A DNA stretch of 64,000 nt from Acephala macrosclerotiorum. Taxonomy: Eukaryota; Ascomycota; Leotiomycetes; Helotiales; Mollisiaceae. Within the stretch, counting starts at the first letter, position 1, and each line of letters starts with the position of its first letter. The stretch spans positions 42,506-106,505 of the forward strand of contig MU119395.1 of assembly GCA_014904845.1 (NCBI GenBank), read 5' to 3'. The notes beneath the pieces were generated by a model. That model was not told where the DNA came from, made no database searches, and saw only the letters and a program-made list of their open reading frames with translations. Positions 50,047-62,230 of this stretch are shown one piece after another. The position numbers and the translations under genes are program-made.

Positions 50047-50304
50047 TTAAAATATTTAAATATATAAAAAGCGTAAATATTTTTGTACTAAAAAACTATA
50101 TTACAATTCACGTTTATAATATAATTATTTTATTGTAATAAATAATATATTTAATTTATAATTTTTTTTGTATTCAAAAATTTATATATTACAATATATA
50201 ATAATTAAATTATATATATTACAAAATTACACAAAACGAATAACGATTTTTATTTATTTTTAAATTTTAATATATTTAATATTTTTTAATCGTATATTTA
50301 ATCC

Positions 50305-50533
50305 TGTCGGTTCAATTATGTAATCGTTTAAGCGATCGGTTAGATGATCTTAACTATGATTTCTATTGCTCTTGGTAACAATTGCTCTAGTGTCCACTTT
50401 TTAATTTTACGTTTACTCTATTTAATTATATAAGTAAAGAGATACTTTTTCTAAGAAAAAATAAATAAAATTGAATTATTAATATTAGATTAAAATTTTA
50501 ATATTTCGTAATTTGTTTTCGAACGTTTTAATA
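50305..50533 (+). repeat. copia-2 5' LTR (heavily mutated)
   Basis: 229 bp beginning TGTCGGTTCAATTATG and ending TTTTAATA, where the other copy ends TCTAACA. By hand count it differs from the 3' LTR at about 44 positions, all transitions, with no indel. About 35 of these have A/T here and G/C in the 3' copy. Confidence 0.92.
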
Positions 50534-52885
50534 CTAATCAGTAGTTGAATTCGTTCGATTATAAAGCAACAAAATTACTTACAAAAAAACAATAATTGAA
50601 TAAAATCGATCGAATAAAAAAGTTTAAATTGTACGCAATTTATTGATTCAATTGAACGTAAAAAAAAATAGTTTTTATTTGTATTAAAAAAGATTATTAG
50701 ATTTTTAAAAAATATTGCGATTTTACGTTTGTTTTGTTTTTCTCGATTTGAAATTAATTGATTTTCTATTCTACGCTCTATCGCGTATTAATAATGAGTA
50801 CTTTATTGTAATTTATTAAACAATACTAAAAACAATTTTTACGAGCTCGATACGAAAATTCATTAAACCAATATATCTACCAAATACAATATAACTCGAT
50901 AAAATATTTTTCGAAAGTACGATTATATTTTCTCAAAATACGACTTTAATCAAAAAAAGACTTTTTTACTACTTTTTCTATTTTTCAATTTAATATAATA
51001 CACATTAGAATAAATATAGAGTTTTAAAGTGAAAAGTAATTGAGACTATAAATTATAAATAGAATATAGAGAAACATTTTTAGAATAAACAAAAAAAATA
51101 TTTGAAAAAAAAATAAATAAAAACACGAAAAGAAAACTACGTAAAACTTTGTAAATAAACGAAGTATAAATATCGAAAAAACGATTTATTAAAATTTCAA
51201 AAATATTAACAAATATTGCAAATAAAAAAGAATAATTAAAGTAATCGCATAAAAAAATTGTAGAAATAAATTTAATAAAAAACTTTAATTTATAAAAGAA
51301 TATAATCGATCTAAAAACAAAATAAACTCGAAAACTAACGTTTTCCGCCATTTTTATCGAGAAAATTAAAAAAATAATATTAATACTTTCAAATTCCTTT
51401 CTTCAATCATCAAAATTTACTACAAAATCTCCTATAGAGCAAACGACGCTACTCGAACGTACAATACTCTAAAAACAATTCTAAAAACGCAATAAAACAT
51501 TATTACTAGATTTACTATTAAAAAACGAAAACTCGAAATAAAATCTATCGTTTCTACTATTACTAAAAACTAAAAAGTTACCAAAGGATTCTAATTAATT
51601 AATATACAATTTCAATCGCGAGAATCAAATAATATTTAATTTCAATAAAGAATTAATTACTCTCATAAAAATCTATAACGATAAATTCAAATACTATAAA
51701 AAAAAAAATTTATTGAATATATTTATATAAATATTCGAAAACTTATATTCGAAAGCAAATATTAGACTTAAGAATTATTGTAATACGTTCTCGATTATAT
51801 TTACTAATAAGATTAACGAGTTTTATTACTAGAAATTTACTAAAAAAAATTTATCTTTCAATAAAATAATTGAAATTGTAAAATCGAATTTTGAAATCGA
51901 AAAACGTCGAAACAAAATATTCAATTAATAAAACACGATTATACTCGCGTTAATTCGAGTGCAAAATTCAAATAAAACGATTTTCGAATACTTCGAAATA
52001 TTACGTTAAAAATTGATTTAAAAATAGTTTGATTTACATTTGAACATACGAATAAAAATTATTATACGGGACAAGTTTTACTACGTTTATTAAAGCGTAT
52101 TAAAATATTATTAAACGCTTTTTCGATTTTTATTGAATTTTTAAGTAGTATGTGAAAACGTTCGTAATGCGATTTTATTTTAAGCGGAAGTAGAAATAGT
52201 TTTTAAGATTTTTATAATCGAAAAAAAAGAAGTCTATTGAGACATAATCGAATTATACTTTATAGACTATAAATATCACAATAAAAATACTCGATATAGC
52301 GATTAAACTAATTATAAAAAATCGATAATATATTAAAACAAAAAAAAGTATTTTATTTATAAAAACTCGAATTATTAAAATATTCACTATACACTAAAAA
52401 AAAGAAAAAGAGCGTATAACGACTTTAAAAAATCGAAATTATTCGATAAAAATAAAATAATTCAATTTGTAATTGAATTCAAAAAATTAAATTTCGATAT
52501 TACTAAAAAATACGAACAATTCATTGTTAAATTTGCTAAAAAAAGAGATTTATATGAAAACGATATTATACAATTGATTAATTATTTTATAATATTTTAC
52601 GATACGATTAATAGATTTAAAATTATTAAATTACTCGATTGCCAATCAATTTATTATACGATATCGAGTGTTACAATATAATCGAGATCGTTTTCAATGT
52701 TTACTAATATAAAAACGTATTTGACGAGTCGCTATATATTAAACGTTTTTATAAGCATTATAATCGATATTAGCGCCGTCCAACGATCGACTATCGACGA
52801 AAACTAGTATTTAATTTTTTAACAAATTTGAAACGTTAAATTGAACGGATTTAAAATTGAAAAAGTAGTAATCAAATTTAAAATC
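50534..52885 (+). pseudogene. copia-2 leader and gag region, not resolvable
   Basis: By position this must hold the primer site, gag and the start of pol. No primer site was recognised next to the LTR (the sequence there is CTAATCAGTAGTTGAATTCG). Frames are broken by many stops and I could not follow gag. A 101-residue minus-strand frame at 51046-51351 is a chance antisense frame. Confidence 0.6.
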
Positions 52886-55800
52886 GATGAAATTTTATTT
52901 CTTGGGATTATCAACGTCGATACGTTAATTAAACGTATTACGTTTTACGTAGTTTTAATAGACGTGTTTTTTTTATTGTACTTTTAAAATATAAACAAAT
53001 TGCGAATTAAATTCGATAATTTTAATAATGTATTTGTTCGAGATGAACGGCGTACGTTTATTATTAGAGCGTTTGAATATTTTTAGATATTGTTTAATTT
53101 ATTCGAAAGTTTAATTTATAGTAATTGTAAAATTTCTACGACAAAAATCGATTTTATTATTTACTACTTGATTAAAACGAAATTCAAACGATTGTACAAG
53201 TATTTTAAACATTTATCGATCGCTAGATTCGCGCGAGTATTAAAGCGTAAAGAATATTTTACGAATTTCGAAGAAATTAAAAAGATGACGAAATTCTATT
53301 AATAATATTAAATAAATAGTAAATTTTTTAATCGCTTTAAATTTACATTATACAATAATTATAATTTCAATTATTTTATCTATTTAAACGTATTATAAAT
53401 CGACGAAAAACTAATACTTTAGATCGTAAACGAAATTACAGCATTTTAAACTACGAGATTTTTTGTAGATATATCGACGAAAAAAATATAAAACGCTTTT
53501 TAAGTGTATTAAATCGACGTTTATTTTAAATTACTAGTATTTACTATTTATAACTTTAAAACGAATTTCAATTCTAAAGAATTCCACGATAACGCTAAAA
53601 GTATAAATATCGATTCGAAAACTATATCGATAAAAACTTATAATTCGATTAATTTAATAAAAAGGTACTACGCTCCATTGAAACGTGCGTATAATATACT
53701 ACTTCGAAAACTTTTCGATTTGCGAAAAAAAGAGCGATTTCAAATGGCAATTAAAACAATCAATAATACAACAAAATCGAACAATATTATTTCTATACTT
53801 CTTATCTTCGGCGTCTACTCTCGAATATCACAATAGAACGCATTTGTAGTATCAATTACTACTAGAGTTAAAGCGATAAAAAGTATAATAATCGCAATTC
53901 GAGAATATTACATTACTCATTAAATCAACGATACTCTACGAATAAAAAATAGTTTATAGAATTATTATTTAATCGATCTATTTTTAAATTCAAACGTATT
54001 TATTTAAAAAGAAAGCAAAAAAGAAAGAAAACCGTATACGCTTTTAATAGTAAATAAAGAAATATATTAATTACAATTACTAAATAAATTAAAAAGTTTT
54101 CGCAATATTACAATAAAACCATTCTACTAAAACTTCGAGCAATTCAAAAAGCAATCAAAAAATTATTTATTAAAAAAAAACTTACCAAAGGATTTAGACT
54201 TAGAATTAAACTTTTCTAAAAAAAGTTCAAAAACAAAAAAAAATATATCTAATTTACTCTACTCGACCGAAAAAACTCTATATACTTCAAAAAAGAATTT
54301 ACGTTTATCTCGAATTGCGATAAAGATTTTTTTTTACGTTTTTAATTTCGATAAATACATTTACATAACAATTTGCATAAATATAAAAACTTTCAAAGTT
54401 TATTTGACTAAGAAAAAAACTAGAAATAAGCAATTATTTATAGATTTTCGTACAAAAAAAATTATTACTACTTTAAGTAATTCGTTCGCAGTTTCTCGTA
54501 AAAAAGAAATTAATAGATTAATCGCGAAAAAAATCTTTGAATTGATTTCTAATAACTCGAAAAAAATTAGCAATCAACGAATTTTCGACTTAAAACTAAT
54601 AAACGAAGTCAAAAGTATAAAAACGGCAACTCTATACGAGAAATCTCGTTTTGTAATCTAAGTATTCAACGATAAAAGTAAAAAGATAGTACTGATTTAA
54701 TTCTCGATTATTTAACGCGTCAATCAACGAATTATCGTCGCTTTAGTTTTATTTCTCAAATTCAAAAGAATTAGTTTTTACTTAAAAAATATCATTTAAA
54801 TATACGTGCAATTAACAATTCTATTAGCACGTATTATTTTCGCCAGACTTTCAAAAGAAATAACGAATGAGCTTTTATCGAACGTCGTCTTCAAAGTAAT
54901 TAAGTCCTTCTACGGAGTCCCGGAAGCAAGAATGCACTAATATAGAACGTATAGTATTTACTACAGGAACAAGCTCTCAATAGAACTCTCAATTTTCGAT
55001 TTCTGTCTACTTATTACGAAAAGTAACTATACTCCATTCGAAATAATCGACATATAAACCGATGATACGCTCATTCTGGGAGATCAAACCTTTATAGAAC
55101 TAAAGGACTTTAAACTACAAAAAGCTAAACTGCTAATTAAATCTATAGAGTCTTTTACGTCGAATATTTCTCTACTGTTCAACGGATGCAAACTAGTAGT
55201 GAATGAAACCGGAAATAGAATTGTGCTTTCGCAAAAAGGGCAAAGCAAGCGCTTAAGTTTAATTGATCCGAAATCAGACTTTTATAAGTAGACGTACTTC
55301 GAGCAATGTGCTCAAAAAGTATACATTAGTTCTATTTGCCAATCGAAAGCTGCGTACGACATATCGACAACAACTCAATACTAATATCCCGAAAAGAAGC
55401 AAATTGCAGCGCTGAATAAGCGGCTACAATAGCAAATAGACAATCTCGATCGTGAACTCCGATTCTTTTGTTTAGATTTACATTCAACGAAACTTTTCAT
55501 TTTTGTGGACGGCTCCTTTGCTATAAATGAGAATCTCAGTTCGCAGATCGGGTATATCGTCGTTTTTGGCAATGAGACTTATAGCGATAGACAATTCGAC
55601 TTATAGAGTAATTTACTCTACTAGAATTTAACGAAGTGCAAAAGAGTTACTCGTATTGTTTTAGCTTTTGAGCTATACGCAATAACAATAGGAATCGATA
55701 TGAAAATCTCGATTTCTATTACTTTTAATCTCATTATAAAGCGACTCGAATTGAACTCAATTTCTATAGTCATTTGCACCGATTTTTTCTCTTTCTACGA

Positions 55801-56077
55801 GTGTATAATCAAACTTAGTACTATCAAAGAAAAGCGTCTCATGATCGATATCATAGTTATCAGACAATCGTATGAACGCAGAAAACTCTCGAAGATTCGA
55901 TAGATTGCTAAAAACAATAATTTAATTGATACTATAACTAAATCCAATGCTAATAAAGCACTTGAGTCGCTCATTAGTATTAATCGCTTTAATATCAAAG
56001 TATAGAAATAAGTGCAACGTCCCGAAGCCCAAGAATCAATCGGTGAAAGCGAGAATAGCGAAGAGAGCAGTCGTTGA
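52886..56077 (+). pseudogene. copia-2 pol (integrase, RT, RNase H), RIP-broken
   Basis: A single register shows, in order: a conserved block before integrase (FLGIINVDTL, FYVVLIDVFFLLY); GAG-pre-integrase with the HRRFGHP motif changed to YKYFKHL; an integrase core with NFNSKEF whose first catalytic Asp appears as Asn; the integrase C-terminal block RYYAPLKRAYNILL (53660-53710) and ISILLIFGVYSRIS; the RT start SRKKEINRLIAKKIFEL (54500-54550); FYGVPEARMH; TDDTLILGD (55050-55082); LLFNGCKLVV; an RNase H block FVDGSFAINENLSSQIGYIV (55504-55560); CKRVTRIVLAFELYA; EKRLMIDIIVIRQSYERR (55830-55880); and a short acidic tail. Many stops replace Gln or Trp codons. RT and RNase H are far better preserved than the 5' domains. 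Confidence 0.9.
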
Positions 56078-56388
56078 AGAGGACAGTACTAGAAAGAAAA
56101 ACGTGTAGTTATTGTTTTGGTGTTTTTGGTGTTTTTCGATATTTTCAGTGTTTTCGGGAGTAAAGCTTCCGATTGACTCGAAGATTATAAATACCGGGTT
56201 TAAGGAAATTCTTTTAAGTTTGATCTGATCGGTCAAGTATTACAATACGTGACGGCGACTAATTTACGATCAGATTTCCTTTTAGTATTTAATAGCGGGA
56301 CAGTGCGTTAACAGCCGCGGTAGTACTTTTCCCTGTATTTGGTTTACGAGTTGAAAAGAGCGTCTTCTTCCAAAAAAAAAGTTGCCAA
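56078..56388 (+). other. copia-2 3' untranslated region
   Basis: Near-normal composition, unlike most of the element. A run of nine A at 56372-56380, shortly before the LTR, may be what is left of the polypurine tract (G-to-A changes); this is inference. Confidence 0.55.
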
Positions 56389-56617
56389 TATCGGTTCAAT
56401 TATATGATCGCTTAAGCGATCGACTAAATGATCTTAGCTATAATCTCTATTGCCCTTGGCAACAGTTGCTTTAGCGTTTACTCTTTAATCTTACGTCCAC
56501 TCTGTTTAATTATATAGGTAAAGAGATGCTCCTTCTAAAAAGAAGCAAATAAAATTGAATTATTGACACCAGACTAAGATCTTAGTATTTCGTGATTTGT
56601 TCCCGGACGTTCTAACA
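56389..56617 (+). repeat. copia-2 3' LTR (lightly mutated)
   Basis: 229 bp beginning TATCGGTTCAATTATA, where TG is expected at the start, and ending GTTCTAACA. It is followed directly by the target duplicate AATCC. Confidence 0.93.
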
Positions 56618-57961
56618 AATCCAATATAAAAAAAAAATATTATTAAAAAAAAAATAATATTTAAAAATTACAAAAATAAAAATTGCTTTTCAATACTAAT
56701 AAAAATTATAATTACTAAACTAGCGCTAAAAAACGCTAAAATAATACTTATAAAATTATAATAATATATTTATTGTTTATAGTATTAAACTAATAATTAT
56801 ATATCGCTAAATTAATAATATTGTAATTTTTGTAATTTTAAAAACAAATCAATAAAATCGAGTTAATACTATAAACGATAAAAATAATTCACTAATTTTT
56901 TAATAAGAAATTTTTTTAATAATAAATATAAAAAAAAAATATATCGTTAATAAAAAATAAAACGTAAATAAAAATTAAATATAATATTATAAAAAAAATT
57001 TATAATATAAAATATAATAAATAATTCGTAATTTTAAATAATAATAAAAAATTAATTTTTATAAAAAAATTATTTTAATAATAAAATTAATAAATTATAA
57101 AACGATTTTTATTCTCGTTATTATTTATAATTAAAAAATTAATTAAATAAATATAAAAATAACGTTTTTTTATAAAAAAATTAATATTAAAATTTATATT
57201 AATTTATTTATTAAATATAATATTTTAAAAATTATTAAATTAAATAAAGTTTTATATAGTTTTAAATAATTATTTCGTATATAATATAATTTTTTTATTA
57301 ATTTTTTTTCGAAATAAAATTTTAAATTTTTTAATATTAATATTTTTATTTTTTATTAAAAAAAGTATAATTATTATTATTTATATTAACGATTTTTTTA
57401 TTATTAATAATTTACAAAAAAATATTAATATTATTAAAAAATCGTTTAATTTTTATTTTTATATATTTAATTTCGATTTATATTATTTTTATTTAAAAAT
57501 AAAAATAATTTAAAATCGTTTTTATTAGTTTTTTCGTTTTTTACAAATTGTTTATTTTTAAAAAAAATTTAAAAATAATAATATATCGATTTATTTTATT
57601 ATTAATATTTTAATAAAATTAATAATTTATTTAATTTTAATTAAAAAAAAACTTATTAAATATCGTTTTTTTTATTAAACGATTATTTCACATAAAAAGA
57701 AATAAATAAATTTAATATTTTTTTATTATTTTATCGATTTTTTTTAAAAGAAAAAACTTTTTTATATATATACGTTTAAATAAATTAATTAGTTTTACAC
57801 GTAATTTATTATATAATTACTTTTAATATTTTTACTTAAAATTAATTATAGAATATAAATACAAAGAAGTTTTTATTGAATTTAATTTTAATTTTATAAA
57901 AAAATATAAAATATTTTTATTTTTTAAATTTTTATTTTTTTATTTTTTTTATTATTCTTTT

Positions 57962-58017
57962 TACGATTTTTTTTACGATTTTTTTTGCGATTTTTTTTGT
58001 AGTTTTTTTTGCGATTC
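57962..58017 (-). repeat. 12-bp minisatellite, consensus ACGATTTTTTTT
   Basis: About four to five units with a 12-bp period (ACG, ACG, GCG, GTAG, GCG starts). The reverse complement AAAAAAAATCGT is close to the AATAAATCGTAR unit at 38571. Confidence 0.7.
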
Positions 58018-61000
58018 GTTTTTCTTTTTTCGATTTTTTTTAAAAAAATAAATTTGCGATTTAAATTAAATTTTTTTTTTATAATCGATATAATAATATC
58101 GATAATAATATTAAATTAAATTATAAATATTTCGAATTATTTTATTAAAAATAAAAATAAATTTAAATTATTAATAATCGAAAACATTTTAATAAAAAAT
58201 TAATATTCGATTATATTTTTATTAAAAAATTTATAATTCGCGTTTTTTATAATAATATTAATATTTTTTATTAATTTTATTATTTCGATTAAAAACGTCG
58301 ATTAAAATCGCGTAATCGAATTATTATATTTAATAAATATTTTTTTTTATTAATAAACTATACTTAGAAAAATAATTTATTAAATTATAATAATATTAAA
58401 AATAAAAATTCGAATTTTCGAGATTTTTTAAAAGATTATAATTAATTGATTTAATTTTTAAAATAAAAAATATTTTATAATTGTTTAAAAATTTTATTAA
58501 AATATATATCGTTTAAATTGTTTTTAAAATAAATAATAATTGATATTTAATTAAACGTAATATTTTGAATATTTTAAATAAAATCGATAAATTTTTATTA
58601 TATATTAATAAACAAATTAAAAATATTAATTTTAATAATTATAAGATGTTTTATAAAAATATTATAATTATAAATTTAAATTTCGATTTTTTTATTAATT
58701 TTTACGTAAATTATTATTTAAACGTATTATAGTATTTTTTTTTAACGATTTTTAATTTTTATTTAATTTTTATTTTTAGTATAAAATATATTAATTTTCG
58801 TTATATTTATAAATTTCGATTTTTTAATTTTTTTCGTTTTTTTTACTATTTTATAATTTAAAAATTCAATTTAAAAATTATTAAATAAATAAAATACTTT
58901 AAAAAAATTATAATTTTAATTCGTTTTTTTTTATTCGTTAACGAATTTTATAAATTAAATTATTAAAAATTAAAAAAATTCGTTATAATTATACGAAAAA
59001 ATTATTTCGTTTTTTTATTCGTATTAAAATAATATTTAAATAAACGTTATAATAAATATAATATAATATGAATTTTATTAAATAAATAAAATTCGTTAAA
59101 AATTTTAATATTAAAAACTATTAAATAATTAAAATAATTTAATTTAATTATTATTATAAATAATCGTATTATTAAAATATAAAATTTTCATTTAAAAATA
59201 TATTTAAAATTGTAATTTGTACGAGAAATTATTTAACAAAAAAAAAATAATAATAAGCAAAAAATATATTTATATTATAAATACGTTTTAATATAATATA
59301 TAAATTAATTTAATAAATAATTATATATAATTCGTTTATAATTTTATAAATATATAATAAAATTTATTTATTTTTTTAATTTACGTTTTTAATATAAAAA
59401 AGTATTTATTATAAATAATTAAAATTATATTAAATTATATTTTAATTAAAAAATTTTTTTTTATTAAAATTTACGTAATTTTAAAAAATAACAAATCAAA
59501 TATTAATATAATAATTAATTCATTAATTTAAAAAAAAAAATTTATATTAATTATAATTTAAAAAAAATTAAATTTATTTTTAAATAAAAATTTAATAAAA
59601 TTATTAACGAATTATTTATTTATAAATATATATTAAAGTTCGATTTATTTAAATATTATTATTTCGTATATTTATTTTTTTCGAATATTAATATATTTTA
59701 TTTAAATATAAAATTAATTATTTTTTATAAAAGTAATAATTTTTTAATTATTATAATAAATAATAATAATTATTTGTTTTCAATAAAATATTTTTATTAA
59801 AATTTTATTTAATTATATTATTTTTTTTACGATTTGAATTTTAATTATAAATTCGAACTCGTAAAATAAAAAAATAATTATAATTTGTTTTTTAAAAAAT
59901 TAATTAATAATATTATTTTTAATATTAAAAACGAAATTATTAATTAATTATCGAGTTTTTTTATTATTAATTTAATTAATATTTAAAAATTACTACGATA
60001 AATAAATTTATAATTTAAAATAAATTAAAAATATTAAAAAAAAATTTAATTATAAAAATATATTTTATTATTAAATTCGAAATAAAACAATTAATTATAA
60101 ATATAATAAACGAAATATTCAAACGTAATTCGAATATAATATATATTAAAAAATTAATAAATTATTAATATTTTTTGATTTTAAAAAATGTAATTATATA
60201 ATTTTTAAATATTAAAATAAGATAATTAAAATTTATATTTATTAAAATAATTAATAATTTGTAATTTTTTATTTTAAAGTTTTAAAATATTTTCGTTAAA
60301 TACGATTTTTATTTTAATCGTAAAATATAATTTTAATAATTTTAAATAATAATTATATTAAAATAAAAATTAATTAAATTGAAATTATTTATTTAAAAAC
60401 GATTATTAAAAATAATTTTAATTTAATTAATCTTTTTATAATTTGTTTTAATAATAATATTTTATTTGTAAAAAACGTTAATATTAATATTTAATAATTA
60501 AAAATTTATTTAAATTAAAAATTCGATAAAAGTATTATATTAAATTTTTAATATTTATTTTAAATTATATAATATGCGATTAAATTTATATACGCGATTA
60601 AATTCGTTATTTAATTCGATTAATTGTTTTATATAAATTGTTTTTTTAATTTTATTATATAAAAATACGATTTTAATATTTATTTAATTAATTTTTTAAT
60701 TTAAAATTATTATTATTACAAAGATTAATTTGTAGTTTATTAATTTAATAATTATAATAAAAGTTTTAATAAAATCGATTTTTTATTATTATTAATTACT
60801 ACGAATAATTTATTGAGTTTTATAATAAATAATTTAATTATTTAAATCGTATTTATATTTATATATTTATTTATTAAATAATATTTATTAGTTTATTAAT
60901 TGTTTAATTAAAATTTAAATATTATTATTTTTTAAAAAATAAATTTTTTTTATTTTTTATTTTTTTATTTATTAGTATTTAAATCCGTTATAATTTTTTT

Positions 61001-61802
61001 GTAATATTAAAATTTGAATAATTTAAAAGAATTTATTTCGATAAAAAGAATTTTAATTATAAAATAAAAAAGTTTATTAAATTTAATATTAAATTTTAAA
61101 TATATTTATAAAATATTATTTATTATTCGAAAGAAATTTTTTGTTTTTTAAAATAATAAATTTTAAAGTTTTATAAATATTTGAATTTTTATATAAAATT
61201 TCGAATTAGAATATTTAAAAATAATTAATATATTTAAAACTAAAAAAAGATTTTATAATAATTTAATAATAAATTATTATTATTTTTATATAAATCGAAA
61301 TTTATATATTTTTAATTAAATAGTATTTAATATTACAATTATATCGTTATTATTATTTAATATTTTTCGAGTTTATAAAAAGTTTTTTAATATGTTTAAA
61401 ATAATAAAAATAAAACGTTTTATATTAATAATAAATAACGATTTTAAAAAGTATAAAATTACGTTTAAATAAATTTAAAAAGTAAATTCGAATATTTTTA
61501 ATTTTACGAAAAAGATTTTTTTTTTATAATATAAATATTATATATTCGATGAATGCGATTATTATTCGTAAATATTTAATAAATATAATTTTTTTCGTAT
61601 TTAATAAAATTTTTTTTACGATTTAATTTTTTCGAAATTTTATTTTATTTTGTTTATTATTAATAAATTATATTCGAAAATTAATAATTCGTAAATAATT
61701 AATAAAAAATTTATAAAAATTTATTATTTAAAAAAAAATTATATTAATTGCATTATAAAATCGTTATATATATAAATAAATAATAATTTAAATTAAAAAT
61801 TA

Positions 61803-62230
61803 AAAATTTTAATATCGAATTTTAATTATATTCGTAATAAAAAAAAATATATTATTTAATATAAAAAATTCGAATATTTTTAAAAAAAAAATCTAATTAA
61901 ATTAAAAAATTTAATTATAATAAAAAATTTAAAAAAGATTTAAATTTATTAAATATATTAAATTTGTTTTTTATAATATAAATTTCGATTTTTTTAATTT
62001 TATTATAATAAAAATAAATAAAATATTTAAATTTATTTTGTATTATAATAAAATTAAAAAAATCAAAATTTATATTATAAAAAACAATTTTAAATTTTTT
62101 TTAAATTTTTTATTATAATTAAATTTTTTAATTTAATTAGATTTTTTTTTTAAAAATATTCGAATTTTTTATATTAAATAATATATATTTTTTTTATTAC
62201 GAATATAATTAAAATTCAATATTAAAATTT
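61803..62230. repeat. Inverted repeat (foldback), arms about 190-207 bp, loop about 32 bp
   Basis: The left arm (61803-62009) and the reverse complement of the right arm (62042-62230) agree almost base for base, for example around AAAAATTCGAATATTTTT and AATCTAATTAAATTAAAAAA. The left arm has about 20 extra bases near 61945-61965. The few substitutions include CG in the left arm against TG in the reverse-complemented right arm. Confidence 0.82.

Larger units (their letters stand above)
43081..50304. other. AT-rich tract II (last part)
   Basis: No gene is supported. Plus-strand C exceeds G around 44-46 kb, and G exceeds C around 47-49 kb: 48481-48540 has 8 G and no C by hand count. It includes the short repeats listed below and ends at the target site of copia-2. 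Confidence 0.7.
50305..56617 (+). mobile_element. copia-2: full-length RIP-mutated Ty1/copia element
   Basis: A 6,313-bp element with 229-bp LTRs and a 5-bp target duplication AATCC (50300-50304 and 56618-56622). Its pol belongs to a fungal copia lineage distinct from copia-1, with TDD in place of YVDD at the RT active site. From 52886 to the stop at 56077 all recognisable pol lies in one register without a frameshift, but with many TAA, TAG and TGA codons. Mutation is heaviest in the 5' half and lightest after about 54.8 kb. It is inserted in AT-rich DNA and is certainly inactive. Confidence 0.93.

Noticed and set aside
50534..50553. Primer-binding site for copia-2
   Set aside because: The bases after the 5' LTR match no tRNA end I recognise, and this part is too RIP-altered to judge.
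51046..51351. 101-residue minus-strand frame starting MAENVSFRVY
   Set aside because: It lies antisense within the gag region of copia-2 and has no motif.
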